Under the pieces are notes generated by a model, which worked only from the letters and a program-made list of their open reading frames with translations, made no database searches and was not told where the DNA came from. A stretch of DNA of 64,000 bases from Epilithonimonas xixisoli (GTDB lineage: Bacteria; Bacteroidota; Bacteroidia; Flavobacteriales; Weeksellaceae): positions 434,001 through 498,000 of the forward strand of contig NZ_SOEO01000001.1 of assembly GCF_004365655.1 (NCBI RefSeq). Reading direction: 5' to 3'. How positions within the stretch are numbered: the first letter of the stretch is position 1; every line of letters starts with the position of its first letter. A program made the translations under genes and the position numbers. Of the stretch, positions 34,831-42,700 are shown piece after piece.

Positions 34831-36069
34831 TTAAGCGTCTCTCCATAAAGCTCCGTCTGGAAATAAAATTGCATCAGCAAAGTATGCAAAAATTCTAACC
34901 ACTTTAGTTTTTGAAAATGTAGAACCATATCGCATCTGCATAAAATATCTAGGAATTTCGTGATTTTTCAAATCCACATAATCTTTAGTCAAAATATTTT
35001 TTGACTCGCTTGATTTTACCGAATCTGCAAGTGATTTGATTGTACTTCCGTTTTCAGTAGTGATAATTATGGTTTGATTTTCTTCATTAACAATTAGTTT
35101 TCCCCAAATGGTTATTAAATTATATCTTCTTTCTTCGAATGTTTTTCCTTCTCTACATTTAAGATAATCAATTGCAGCTATACATCCAGCATATGGGTCT
35201 GATCTAAACGTCCTTGAATCTACTTGATAAACTAATGTATTTTCTCTACTTCTCAAAAGCTCTCCAATTTCATAATTAGCATTTTCATATTGTGACAAAT
35301 AATTTAAGATATATGAAGTTGGAATTATTTGAGTAGCAGAAAGTGGAGACATCGACAAATTTCCTTCTTTATCAGAGTATTCGCTTTGCATTAAATCCTT
35401 TCTCTCAAGTATATCTCTGTTTGCCAATAATTTTTCACGCCCTTTAACCACCCCGTGTCTTTCGTTAATTGAAATGATTTCATTTATTGCGGTAAACATT
35501 TTTACCATTTCTTCATCTGTACCAAGTGGGCTTCCTGAATAGTTCCTGTTACTATCATATTTTAATCCCTTTTCTCTCAAATTAGGACAATCCATAGGAT
35601 TATCTTTGTACTCTCTGTAGTCAGAAGGGAAATAGTAAAACAGCGAAGGAATATTATATATGGACATTACGTGTTCCAATGCCTTGAAGATTAAAGGATT
35701 AATTTTATCCCACTTAGAACTATTTTGTCTATGAATAATTACTGCTTCTGGATAAATGTAAAATGAAGGCACATTGTTTTCAACAGAGGCTGCTAATCTT
35801 GCAAATCTTTGAAATACATTATGACCTGTACCAGCTTCGGTGGAAACCTCAATTGAAAATATTGGCTCGTGGTCAATTTCTACAATTAAATCTGGTGCGT
35901 CCAAATAAAGGATTTTCTTTATGTGGTCAGGCATCGTATGGAAGTTCTTCGCATTATTTGCATCACTTTCATACATTTTTTTCTTTACAAAAATTTTATT
36001 TCTGAGTTGTGTATTGTCAATAACAAAATCGGCAAATGGCTCAGTACTGTACCATATTCTATAGTTCAT
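34831..36069 (-). CDS. Putative type II restriction endonuclease, large subunit
   Basis: 412 residues. PDLIVEIDHEPIFSIEVSTEAGTGH (about 59-83) has Asp60 and Glu74 at nuclease spacing, followed by Q87RFARLAA, which fits the helix after the PD-(D/E)xK strand. The third position is Ser rather than Lys (E-V-S), so the site is atypical. The C-terminal half shows no known domain. Its ATG overlaps the methyltransferase stop codon by one base, so the two are translated together. Its restriction role is inferred from position and the nuclease-like core. Confidence 0.7.
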   Translation of the reverse strand: MNYRIWYSTEPFADFVIDNTQLRNKIFVKKKMYESDANNAKNFHTMPDHIKKILYLDAPDLIVEIDHEPIFSIEVSTEAGTGHNVFQRFARLAASVENNVPSFYIYPEAVIIHRQNSSKWDKINPLIFKALEHVMSIYNIPSLFYYFPSDYREYKDNPMDCPNLREKGLKYDSNRNYSGSPLGTDEEMVKMFTAINEIISINERHGVVKGREKLLANRDILERKDLMQSEYSDKEGNLSMSPLSATQIIPTSYILNYLSQYENANYEIGELLRSRENTLVYQVDSRTFRSDPYAGCIAAIDYLKCREGKTFEERRYNLITIWGKLIVNEENQTIIITTENGSTIKSLADSVKSSESKNILTKDYVDLKNHEIPRYFMQMRYGSTFSKTKVVRIFAYFADAILFPDGALWRDA

Positions 36070-37298
36070 TATAAATATTTTTTAATTGCGAGGGCAACGG
36101 CTTTTGCCAATAATGGTGGAACAGCATTTCCAGTTTGAACTCGTCCTTGAACAGTTCCGCCTTTAACTATGAAATCATCTGGAAAACTTTGAATTCTGCA
36201 ACGTTCACGAATTGTCAAACCTCTTGCATCTTCTGGATGTCCAAATTGAAATTGAGGTCTAATTCCTCCTGAAACTTGTGTTGGACTTTGAATATCCCAA
36301 GCCAGCCGAATCCTCTGTTTAAACTTTGGATACATTGGTTCACCTGGTGTGGTGTTTTTGATTTTTTCGATTGTATCCTTTGGATGATTTGGAGCAGTAT
36401 GACACTCTACAAAACCGTTTGTATTTAATCGCATAAGTTCCTGATACTCTGAAAAAGGTTCTGTTTTATATTTCTTTTTTGTTTCTTTTGGCTTTAATGA
36501 AGGTAAATCACCAATGGCATCTTTAATAGTTACATAAGGTTTTCCAGTTTCAGGACCGTGGGTCTTTTGAATTAAGTTAAAATCAAATTCTTCGTCTCTG
36601 ATTCCAACAAAAATTAGTCTGCTCCTTTTTTGAGGAACACCGTAATCTGGAGCATAAAGCAATTTGCTTTTTACGGTCATTTTACCTGCTCTTGAAAGGT
36701 CTTTTTCTATGTCCTCTACAAAATTACCTGTACTTTTCATTCCAGATACATTTTCTAAAACTACAACCTTAGGTTGCAGTATCTCAATAAAACGGACAAA
36801 CTCTTTGTACATTAAATTTCTATCATCTTCTTGGTGTCTCTTTCTATTGTTTAATGAAAAACCTTGACAAGGAACTCCTGCAATAATTACGTCTAAAGGT
36901 CTACCATTAAGTAATTCCTTAATTGTGTGTGGGTCAACTTTTTTAACATCCCCTAAAATTGTTGAACAATTGGGGTGGTTTGCTTTGAATGTTTGAATTG
37001 ATGGGGCGTGTATATCACAGCCCAAAACAACTTCAAAACCAGCCATTTCAAATCCCATTGAAGTCCCGCCACATCCACAAAACAATTCAACAATTATTGG
37101 TCTGTCGTTAGGCATTTCTCCACCTTTGGTAAAAACAGGGTCTTTTTTCCAATAGTAACCATTTTCCTCAACTCTAACGGACTTGTCCCAAGCACTTTTT
37201 TCTAAAACATCTGGTTCAACTTCTCCATAGATGTTGAGTTGAGGTTCTGCAACAACTGAAATTTCTGCGGGCATTGTATCAATTATTTTATTTTCCAT
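36069..37298 (-). CDS. DNA (cytosine-5-)-methyltransferase
   Basis: 409 residues. Motif I ELFCGCGGTSMGF (71-83), motif IV with catalytic Cys144 (GVPCQGFS), motif VI E182NV, motif VIII QKRSRLIFVG (223-232) and motif X GNAVPPLLAKAVA near residue 395 are all present and in order. The target recognition domain is about 240-360. About 65 residues precede motif I, longer than minimal C5 enzymes. It protects the host DNA at the site cut by the adjacent nuclease. The start overlaps the controller gene by 11 bases. Confidence 0.95.
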   Translation of the reverse strand: MENKIIDTMPAEISVVAEPQLNIYGEVEPDVLEKSAWDKSVRVEENGYYWKKDPVFTKGGEMPNDRPIIVELFCGCGGTSMGFEMAGFEVVLGCDIHAPSIQTFKANHPNCSTILGDVKKVDPHTIKELLNGRPLDVIIAGVPCQGFSLNNRKRHQEDDRNLMYKEFVRFIEILQPKVVVLENVSGMKSTGNFVEDIEKDLSRAGKMTVKSKLLYAPDYGVPQKRSRLIFVGIRDEEFDFNLIQKTHGPETGKPYVTIKDAIGDLPSLKPKETKKKYKTEPFSEYQELMRLNTNGFVECHTAPNHPKDTIEKIKNTTPGEPMYPKFKQRIRLAWDIQSPTQVSGGIRPQFQFGHPEDARGLTIRERCRIQSFPDDFIVKGGTVQGRVQTGNAVPPLLAKAVALAIKKYL

Positions 37299-37590
37299 TT
37301 TTTAAAGTGTTGTAAGTGATTTGTTCTTCAGCAACTTTCAATGCTGATAATGCGGTTTCTTCGTCTCGAACAATAGAATAAACTTTGTTAGCTAGCCACA
37401 ATGATTCCAATTCTTCAATTGGTGTTTTAAAGAGTTCATTCAACTTAGTTAAATCTTCTCTTTTTAAGGGTTTCTGATCATTCTCAACTTTACTTAGAAA
37501 ACCTTCTCCAATACCGAGTTGATAAGCTAATTCTCTCTGCTTAAGTCCAGCTTGCTCCCTTAAATCTCTTATTTTGTGTCCAAGTGTCAT
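37288..37590 (-). CDS. HTH-XRE controller-type regulator of the R-M operon
   Basis: 100 residues. LRDLREQAGLKQRELAYQLGIGEGFLSKVENDQKPL is a lambda-Cro/XRE helix-turn-helix (about 7-45). The extra C-terminal 30 residues are unusual for minimal ~80-residue C proteins. Being first in the operon and overlapping the methyltransferase, it is placed as a controller that delays or limits expression. Operator-like direct repeats adjoin its start codon. Confidence 0.88.
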   Translation of the reverse strand: MTLGHKIRDLREQAGLKQRELAYQLGIGEGFLSKVENDQKPLKREDLTKLNELFKTPIEELESLWLANKVYSIVRDEETALSALKVAEEQITYNTLKNGK

Positions 37591-37628
37591 TGTCTAATTT
37601 TGTACTTGTCTAATTTTGGTCAAAAGTA
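37591..37628 (-). promoter_or_regulatory. Promoter and C-box-like direct repeats of the R-M operon
   Basis: On the minus strand CAAAATTAGACA occurs twice (37618-37607 and 37602-37591), 4 bases apart, and the second copy abuts the ATG. TACTTTTG (37628-37621), a consensus -7, is just upstream, so the boxes sit at or after the start of transcription, where a bound controller would repress. Confidence 0.65.
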
Positions 37629-37847
37629 ATGAAATATTTTGATTGTATTGTTGGGTATTGGAAAAATGTGCTACTTGCTTGTTGTTTTTTTATATTAAAC
37701 GATAACTTGTTTAACTCGCTAAAATCGTAGTGCATATAATGCCAGATATTATCTACCCTAGTGTAGCAGATATTTATTTTTACTAAAATAACAATATTTC
37801 TAATTATTTCCAGGCAATATATTGCAGATTTTTAATTCCATATCTAT

Positions 37848-37877
37848 TAACTCTGATGTTGCTAACTCTGATGTTGC
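37848..37877. repeat. Short tandem repeat
   Basis: Two perfect head-to-tail copies of TAACTCTGATGTTGC. Nearby (37750-37890) GCAGAT words recur four times. No gene lies in 37629-37894. Confidence 0.6.
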
Positions 37878-37894
37878 AGATTTGCAATCCGTGA

Positions 37895-38134
37895 TTATTT
37901 ATGCAAGTCTTCGTGGCAATTATTACAAACAGAAATTAACCAATCTATAGGCATTTTTCCGACATTGTATTTTGCATATCTAGTGTGATGGACTTGTGTG
38001 GCTTTTACACCACAATATACACAAAGCCAGTTGTCTCTTTTTAGAACAACATATCGTTTGCGTTGCCAAGCTTCAGATTTTAGGTAAACATTTCGGTAGT
38101 AATCCCTTCGGTTTTTGCGTTGTGTTTCGAACAT
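37895..38134 (-). CDS. Small HNH endonuclease
   Basis: 79 residues. CVYCG (about 47-51), QVHHTRY and CNNCHEDLHK form the Cys4 zinc site and the H-N-H betabeta-alpha-metal catalytic core. A basic N-terminal helix (RKNRRDYYRNVYLKSEAWQRKR) would bind DNA. Stand-alone proteins of this size occur in phages and defence loci. Next to the R-M operon but probably a separate unit, since an 18-codon ORF and a promoter-like element precede it. Confidence 0.85.
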   Translation of the reverse strand: MFETQRKNRRDYYRNVYLKSEAWQRKRYVVLKRDNWLCVYCGVKATQVHHTRYAKYNVGKMPIDWLISVCNNCHEDLHK

Positions 38135-38191
38135 CTAGTGTTTGAACACCCAACAAGCTAATGCTAAAAATAGTATTACCACAATCGCCAT
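38135..38191 (-). CDS. 18-residue hydrophobic peptide abutting the HNH gene
   Basis: MAIVVILFLALACWVFKH: one membrane helix with a basic end. Its TAG (38137-38135) is followed at once by the HNH ATG. TAAATTTG on the minus strand (38241-38234) is a promoter candidate 42 bases upstream. It could be a leader for translational coupling or a small membrane-acting peptide; whether it is translated is unknown. Confidence 0.4.
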   Translation of the reverse strand: MAIVVILFLALACWVFKH

Positions 38192-38435
38192 GGATGCTGG
38201 TTAATTTGGTTATAGATGAATTTTAGTTTGATTCAAATTTACAAAATAGTCTGATATTCAGTAAATTAATTTATCGATTTAATATAATATAAATTAATTT
38301 TGTAAAATAATAGGTGAAAACTATTTAACATAATAAATTTTCAAGAAATAATCCATCAAAAAACACATTTTGTATTAATAGAATATTTATTTTAAAAATT
38401 CAAAATTAGTATTAACCAATTAAAAATCACAAACG

Positions 38436-38504
38436 ATGGCGGAAAGCAAAAACAACATCATCACACACGGCCTTAGCGGTAAAGTAGATGATATGTCAAA
38501 ATGA
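38436..38504 (+). pseudogene. Remnant of a small flavobacterial gene (first 22 codons)
   Basis: ATG then MAESKNNIITHGLSGKV, which resembles the start of a group of ~110-residue flavobacterial proteins of unknown role (from memory), then DDMSK and a stop. The rest of the gene is not seen. The gap 38192-38660 otherwise holds a weak hairpin at 38503-38535 and a dispersed repeat. Confidence 0.4.
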
Positions 38505-38554
38505 CAAAAGCCACCCGATCCCAGATGACTTTTGCTATGATTTTATTTTATAAT

Positions 38555-38630
38555 GGCTTCGAGAATCTCAGCCTGACAAAACTGAAATAACTGTTTGTAC
38601 TACAGTTGCCACACTGAGGCTCTAGAAGTG
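38555..38630. repeat. Dispersed palindromic repeat (family C, copy 2)
   Basis: GGCTTCGAGAATCTCAGCCTG on the left and CCACACTGAGGCTCTAGAAG on the right match the family C copy at 23036-23113; the arms are near complements. Confidence 0.6.
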
Positions 38631-38660
38631 CACTCAAACTCTCAAACCCTCCAACTCACA

Positions 38661-40568
38661 TCACACCCTCTCATTCTTAATCTCATCCACAATCTCTGGA
38701 TTCAATAAAGTCGAGATATCCCCAAAACTGTTGAAGTCACCCTCCGCAATCTTTCTTAGGATTCTTCTCATAATCTTCCCAGATCTCGTCTTCGGCAATC
38801 CAGACACAAATTGGATCTTGTCCAACTTCGCAATTGGCCCTATCTGCTCAGAGATCAACTGGTTGATTTCCTTCGCAAGGTTCTCGCGGTTTCTTTCCGC
38901 GCCAGCATCTTTCAGGATCACAAAACCGTAGAGTGCATTGCCTTTCACATCGTGCGGATAGCCCACGATTGCAGACTCCGCCACCGCCGGATGCTCATTG
39001 ATGCTATCCTCGATAGGCGCCGTCCCCAGATTGTGCCCGGAAACGATGATCACATCATCCACACGCCCCGTGATCCGGTAATAGCCAACCTCGTCCCTCA
39101 AAGCGCCATCACCCGTGAAATATTTCCCAGGGAACGCCGAGAAATAAGTCTCCTTGTATCGCTGATGGTCGCCCCAAATGGTTCTGGCAATCCCCGGCCA
39201 GGGAAAACGGATGCAAAGATTCCCATCCACTTGGTTTCCGGTGATCTCATTCCGTTTCTCATCCATCAACACCGGCTGAATGCCTGGCAACGGAAGGGTA
39301 GCGTAAGTTGGTTTGGTAGGCGTCACAAAAGGGATCGGCGAAATCATAATACCGCCCGTTTCCGTCTGCCACCAGGTGTCTACGATCGGGCATTTCTTCT
39401 TCCCCACGTGGTCATTATACCAATGCCAAGCCTCATCGTTGATAGGCTCACCCACAGATCCAATGACTTTCAGCGAGCTCAGATCGTGCTTCTCCACCCA
39501 TTCCACACTTTCCTTCGCCAAAGAACGAATTGCTGTTGGAGCGGTGTAAAATTGAGTTACTTTGTGTTTCTCAATCACTTCCCAGAATCGCCCAGCATCA
39601 GGGAAAGTCGGCACACCTTCGAAGATGACGGTTGTTGCGCCATTCAAAAGCGGACCGTACAAAATGTAAGAATGTCCCGTGATCCACCCAATATCCGCCG
39701 TACACCAATAGATGTCATTTTCTTTATAATTAAAAACATTCTTGAATGTATAAGCTGTGTAAACCATATAACCCGCGCAAGTGTGCAACATCCCTTTCGG
39801 TTTCCCAGTCGATCCCGAAGTGTAAAGAATGAACAAAGGATCTTCTGCATCCATAATCACCGTCACAAAATCCGCTGAGGCTTTATCATAGTATTCATCC
39901 ATCCAATGATCCCGACCTTCTTTCATCTTCACATCGTTGTGGGTTCTTTTCACAACCAATACGTTTTCAACGGTTGGTGTTTTCTCCAAGGCTTCATCCA
40001 CAAGACTTTTCAAATCCAGAACTTTGTTTCCCCTATAACTTCCGTCAGATGTGATGACCATCTTTGCTCCGCAGTCATTCACCCTCGAAGCCACCGCCGA
40101 AGCAGAGAATCCGGCAAATATCACAGAATGAACAGCACCTAATTTAGCGCAAGCCAACATCGTGATTGCCAATTCCGGAATCATCGGAAGATAAATACAA
40201 ACGCGGTCGCCTTTCTCAATGCCCATTTCACGAAGAATATTCGCTACTTTGTTGACTCTGGTGTACAGTTCGCTGTATGAAATATGTTGTGCTTCTTCCT
40301 TTGGGTCGTTCGGTTCCCAGATGATGGCGGTCTTGTCGCCACGCACGGAAAGATGCCTATCCAAGGCGTTCTTGGTAATATTAAGTTTAGCATTTTTGAA
40401 CCATTTGATGTTGGCTTCCTGCATATCGTAATCCACAACCTTGGACCAGCGCTGATACCAGACGAAATTCTCATCCGCAATCTTATCCCAAAACTTCTTC
40501 GGATTCTTAATTGACTTTTTATACTCTTTGAAATAATCCTGAAGATTCTGAATGTGATAATTTCTCAT
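38661..40568 (-). CDS. acs: Acetyl-CoA synthetase
   Basis: 635 residues from the ATG at 40568 (MRNYHIQNLQDYFKEYKKS), close to the usual 640-650. It activates acetate through acetyl-AMP. YTSGSTGKPKGMLH (about 265-278) is the AMP-binding P-loop, WWQTETGG the A5 motif, and KTRSGKIMRR (about 600-610) holds the C-terminal catalytic lysine that is often acetylated. The upstream frame is not coding-like. Confidence 0.97.
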   Translation of the reverse strand: MRNYHIQNLQDYFKEYKKSIKNPKKFWDKIADENFVWYQRWSKVVDYDMQEANIKWFKNAKLNITKNALDRHLSVRGDKTAIIWEPNDPKEEAQHISYSELYTRVNKVANILREMGIEKGDRVCIYLPMIPELAITMLACAKLGAVHSVIFAGFSASAVASRVNDCGAKMVITSDGSYRGNKVLDLKSLVDEALEKTPTVENVLVVKRTHNDVKMKEGRDHWMDEYYDKASADFVTVIMDAEDPLFILYTSGSTGKPKGMLHTCAGYMVYTAYTFKNVFNYKENDIYWCTADIGWITGHSYILYGPLLNGATTVIFEGVPTFPDAGRFWEVIEKHKVTQFYTAPTAIRSLAKESVEWVEKHDLSSLKVIGSVGEPINDEAWHWYNDHVGKKKCPIVDTWWQTETGGIMISPIPFVTPTKPTYATLPLPGIQPVLMDEKRNEITGNQVDGNLCIRFPWPGIARTIWGDHQRYKETYFSAFPGKYFTGDGALRDEVGYYRITGRVDDVIIVSGHNLGTAPIEDSINEHPAVAESAIVGYPHDVKGNALYGFVILKDAGAERNRENLAKEINQLISEQIGPIAKLDKIQFVSGLPKTRSGKIMRRILRKIAEGDFNSFGDISTLLNPEIVDEIKNERV

Positions 40569-40701
40569 ACTGATTGATTTATGATGGTGGTTTTGATTGA
40601 TGACTAGTTGCGAATCCTTTGCAGACCGCAGTAATAGCTTAGCCAAATTACACAAAATCTACAACAAATAGAATACCTGCCACGATTATTATTCAACTGA
40701 A

Positions 40702-40807
40702 TAACAGATAATATTGTTGTTAAATAATAATTAACAGATAATATTATCTTTTTAATTTGGTTAATAAAGATAAATGTATTTAAATTTGCGACTTAATTAG
40801 ATAATAT
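40702..40807 (+). promoter_or_regulatory. Promoter and repeated AT-rich boxes ahead of the arginine cluster
   Basis: TAACAGATAATATT occurs at 40702-40715 and 40732-40745, exactly 30 bp apart. The second is part of a perfect palindrome AGATAATATTATCT (40736-40749). A third, AGATAATATC, is at 40798-40807, just before the ATG. TAAATTTG (40781-40788) is a -7 element with TTTG 21 bases upstream. This looks like an operator set for a dimeric regulator. Confidence 0.55.
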
Positions 40808-40809
40808 CA

Positions 40810-41388
40810 ATGAAATTAGAAGTTTCCTCAGAGAAACATTTGGTCTACGTGGAAGAAATCCGAAACGAAATGGAGGATTCTGCAAAGAAAAGAGGAACTG
40901 GCATCGCAAAGCGTTCCTCAGAATATCTGGGCAAAAAAATCTCGGAAGGTAACGCCATCATCGCCATCGACGAAGATGGAACCTGGGCAGGCTTCTGCTA
41001 CATCGAAACTTGGACGAACGGAGAGTACGTCGCCAATTCCGGATTGATAGTTTCGCCCCAATTCAGAAACGCCGGATTGGCAACTTTGATTAAAGAAAGA
41101 ATCTTCGAGCTTTCCAGGGAGAAATATCCAAATGCAAAGATTTTTGGCCTTACCACCGGATTGGCAGTGATGAAAATTAACAGCAGTTTAGGTTACAAAC
41201 CGGTGATTTATTCTGAGCTGACTCAAGATGAACAGTTTTGGAACGGTTGCAAAAACTGCGTGAATTATGAAATTCTAATGATGAAAGAACGAAAAAACTG
41301 TCTTTGCACAGCAATGCTTTTCGTCCCGGAAAAAGTAAATATGAATAAAGAAAAAGATTTTGAATCTATAAATAACGACAATGAGTAA
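40810..41388 (+). CDS. GNAT N-acyltransferase, likely first step of arginine synthesis
   Basis: 192 residues with the GNAT fold: VSPQFRNAGLATLIKERI is the acyl-CoA loop (QxxGxG variant). The C-terminal third has CKNCVNYE and NCLCTAM, a Cys-rich region. It overlaps argG by 8 bases and heads the operon. No argJ or classical argA is present in the window, so this is the best candidate for N-acyl-glutamate synthase; whether it uses acetyl- or succinyl-CoA is not visible. Confidence 0.75.
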   Translation: MKLEVSSEKHLVYVEEIRNEMEDSAKKRGTGIAKRSSEYLGKKISEGNAIIAIDEDGTWAGFCYIETWTNGEYVANSGLIVSPQFRNAGLATLIKERIFELSREKYPNAKIFGLTTGLAVMKINSSLGYKPVIYSELTQDEQFWNGCKNCVNYEILMMKERKNCLCTAMLFVPEKVNMNKEKDFESINNDNE

Positions 41389-42574
41389 GAAAGTAGTTTT
41401 GGCATTTAGCGGAGGTTTGGACACGTCATATTGCGCCAAATATCTGAGCGAAACTTTGGGCTACGAAGTTCACGCAGTCACAATCAACACGGGTGGTTTT
41501 GATAAAAACGATGAGGTTTTGCTTAAGGAAAAGGCAGGAAAATTAGGCGTGGCTTCTTACAGGTTTATAGATGCTTCAGAAAAATATTATAACGATTGTG
41601 TCAAGTATTTGATTTTCGGTAACGTTCTGAAAAACAATACTTATCCATTGTCAGTCAGTGCCGAAAGAACAATTCAGGCGCAGACGATTGCCGAATCTGC
41701 TTTGGAAATCGGAGCGGATGCGATTGCTCACGGAAGTACAGGCGCAGGAAATGACCAGGTTCGTTTCGATTTGATTTTCAACGTAATGTGTCCGAAAATC
41801 GAAATCATCACGCCAATCCGTGATTTAAGTTTATCGCGTGAAGACGAAATTCAATTTCTGAAAGACCACAACTACGAAATGGATTTTGACAAAGCCAAAT
41901 ATTCCATCAACAAAGGACTTTGGGGAACTTCCGTTGGTGGAAAAGAAACTTTGACTTCCCGATTTTCCCTTCCAGAAGAAGCTTTTCCTTCTCAAGTTGA
42001 GAAAACAGAGCCTTCAAATCTGGAAATCGAATTCAAAAATGGCGAATTGATTTCTGTCAATGGCGAGACTTTTTCTCATCCTGTTTTGGCGATTCAAAAG
42101 ATTGAGGAATTGGCGTCGCCTTACGGAATAGGGCGTGATATCCACGTAGGAGACACGATTGTCGGGATAAAAGGCCGTGTTGGTTTTGAGGCCTCGTCGG
42201 CGTCAATTATCATAAAAGCGCATCATCTTTTGGAGAAACATACACTTTCCAAATATCAGCAGACCATCAAATCGCAATTGTCAGATTGGTACGGAAACTG
42301 GCTTCACGAAGCACTTTTTCTTGACCCAGTGATGAGAAATATCGAATCGTTTTTGCAGGATTCTCAGAAAACAGTCAACGGGAAAGTATTTATCACACTT
42401 CATTCATATCGTTTCGCTTTGAATGGAATCGAATCCGAAAATGATTTAATGTCTTCAAAATTTGGAAGTTACGGCGAAGAAAATCTCGCTTGGAGTGGCG
42501 ATGATGTCAAAGGTTTTACCAAAATCCTCAGCAACTCGCTCAACATCTATCATCAGGTCAACAAATTAAACTAG
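41381..42574 (+). CDS. argG: Argininosuccinate synthase
   Basis: 397 residues. LAFSGGLDTSYCAKYL at the start is the PP-loop that binds ATP. It joins citrulline and Asp to argininosuccinate. HGSTGAGNDQVRFD is the citrulline-binding region. Overlaps the GNAT gene by 8 bases, so the two are co-translated. Confidence 0.96.
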   Translation: MSKKVVLAFSGGLDTSYCAKYLSETLGYEVHAVTINTGGFDKNDEVLLKEKAGKLGVASYRFIDASEKYYNDCVKYLIFGNVLKNNTYPLSVSAERTIQAQTIAESALEIGADAIAHGSTGAGNDQVRFDLIFNVMCPKIEIITPIRDLSLSREDEIQFLKDHNYEMDFDKAKYSINKGLWGTSVGGKETLTSRFSLPEEAFPSQVEKTEPSNLEIEFKNGELISVNGETFSHPVLAIQKIEELASPYGIGRDIHVGDTIVGIKGRVGFEASSASIIIKAHHLLEKHTLSKYQQTIKSQLSDWYGNWLHEALFLDPVMRNIESFLQDSQKTVNGKVFITLHSYRFALNGIESENDLMSSKFGSYGEENLAWSGDDVKGFTKILSNSLNIYHQVNKLN

Positions 42575-42585
42575 AATAATTTTAA

Positions 42586-42694
42586 GGATGTCATCCTGAG
42601 CGGAGTCGAAGGACTTTTAAAAAAGTCAGCAAAATATTATAAAATACAAAACTTCAAAGTCCCTCGCCTTTGGAGAGGGATTTAGGGAGAGGAT
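42586..42694. repeat. Two short dispersed repeats between argG and argC
   Basis: ATCCTGAGCGGAGTCGAAGG (42588-42607) is related to the one at 11333. CCCTCGCCTTTGGAGAGGG (42661-42679) is a hairpin and is followed by TTTAGGGAGAGG. No gene. Confidence 0.5.
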
Positions 42695-42700
42695 TAAAAT

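Noticed and set aside
38811-39878. 355-codon open frame opposite acs
   Set aside because: It is antisense to a fully conserved enzyme gene, has no recognisable domain, and its length follows from acs codon use.
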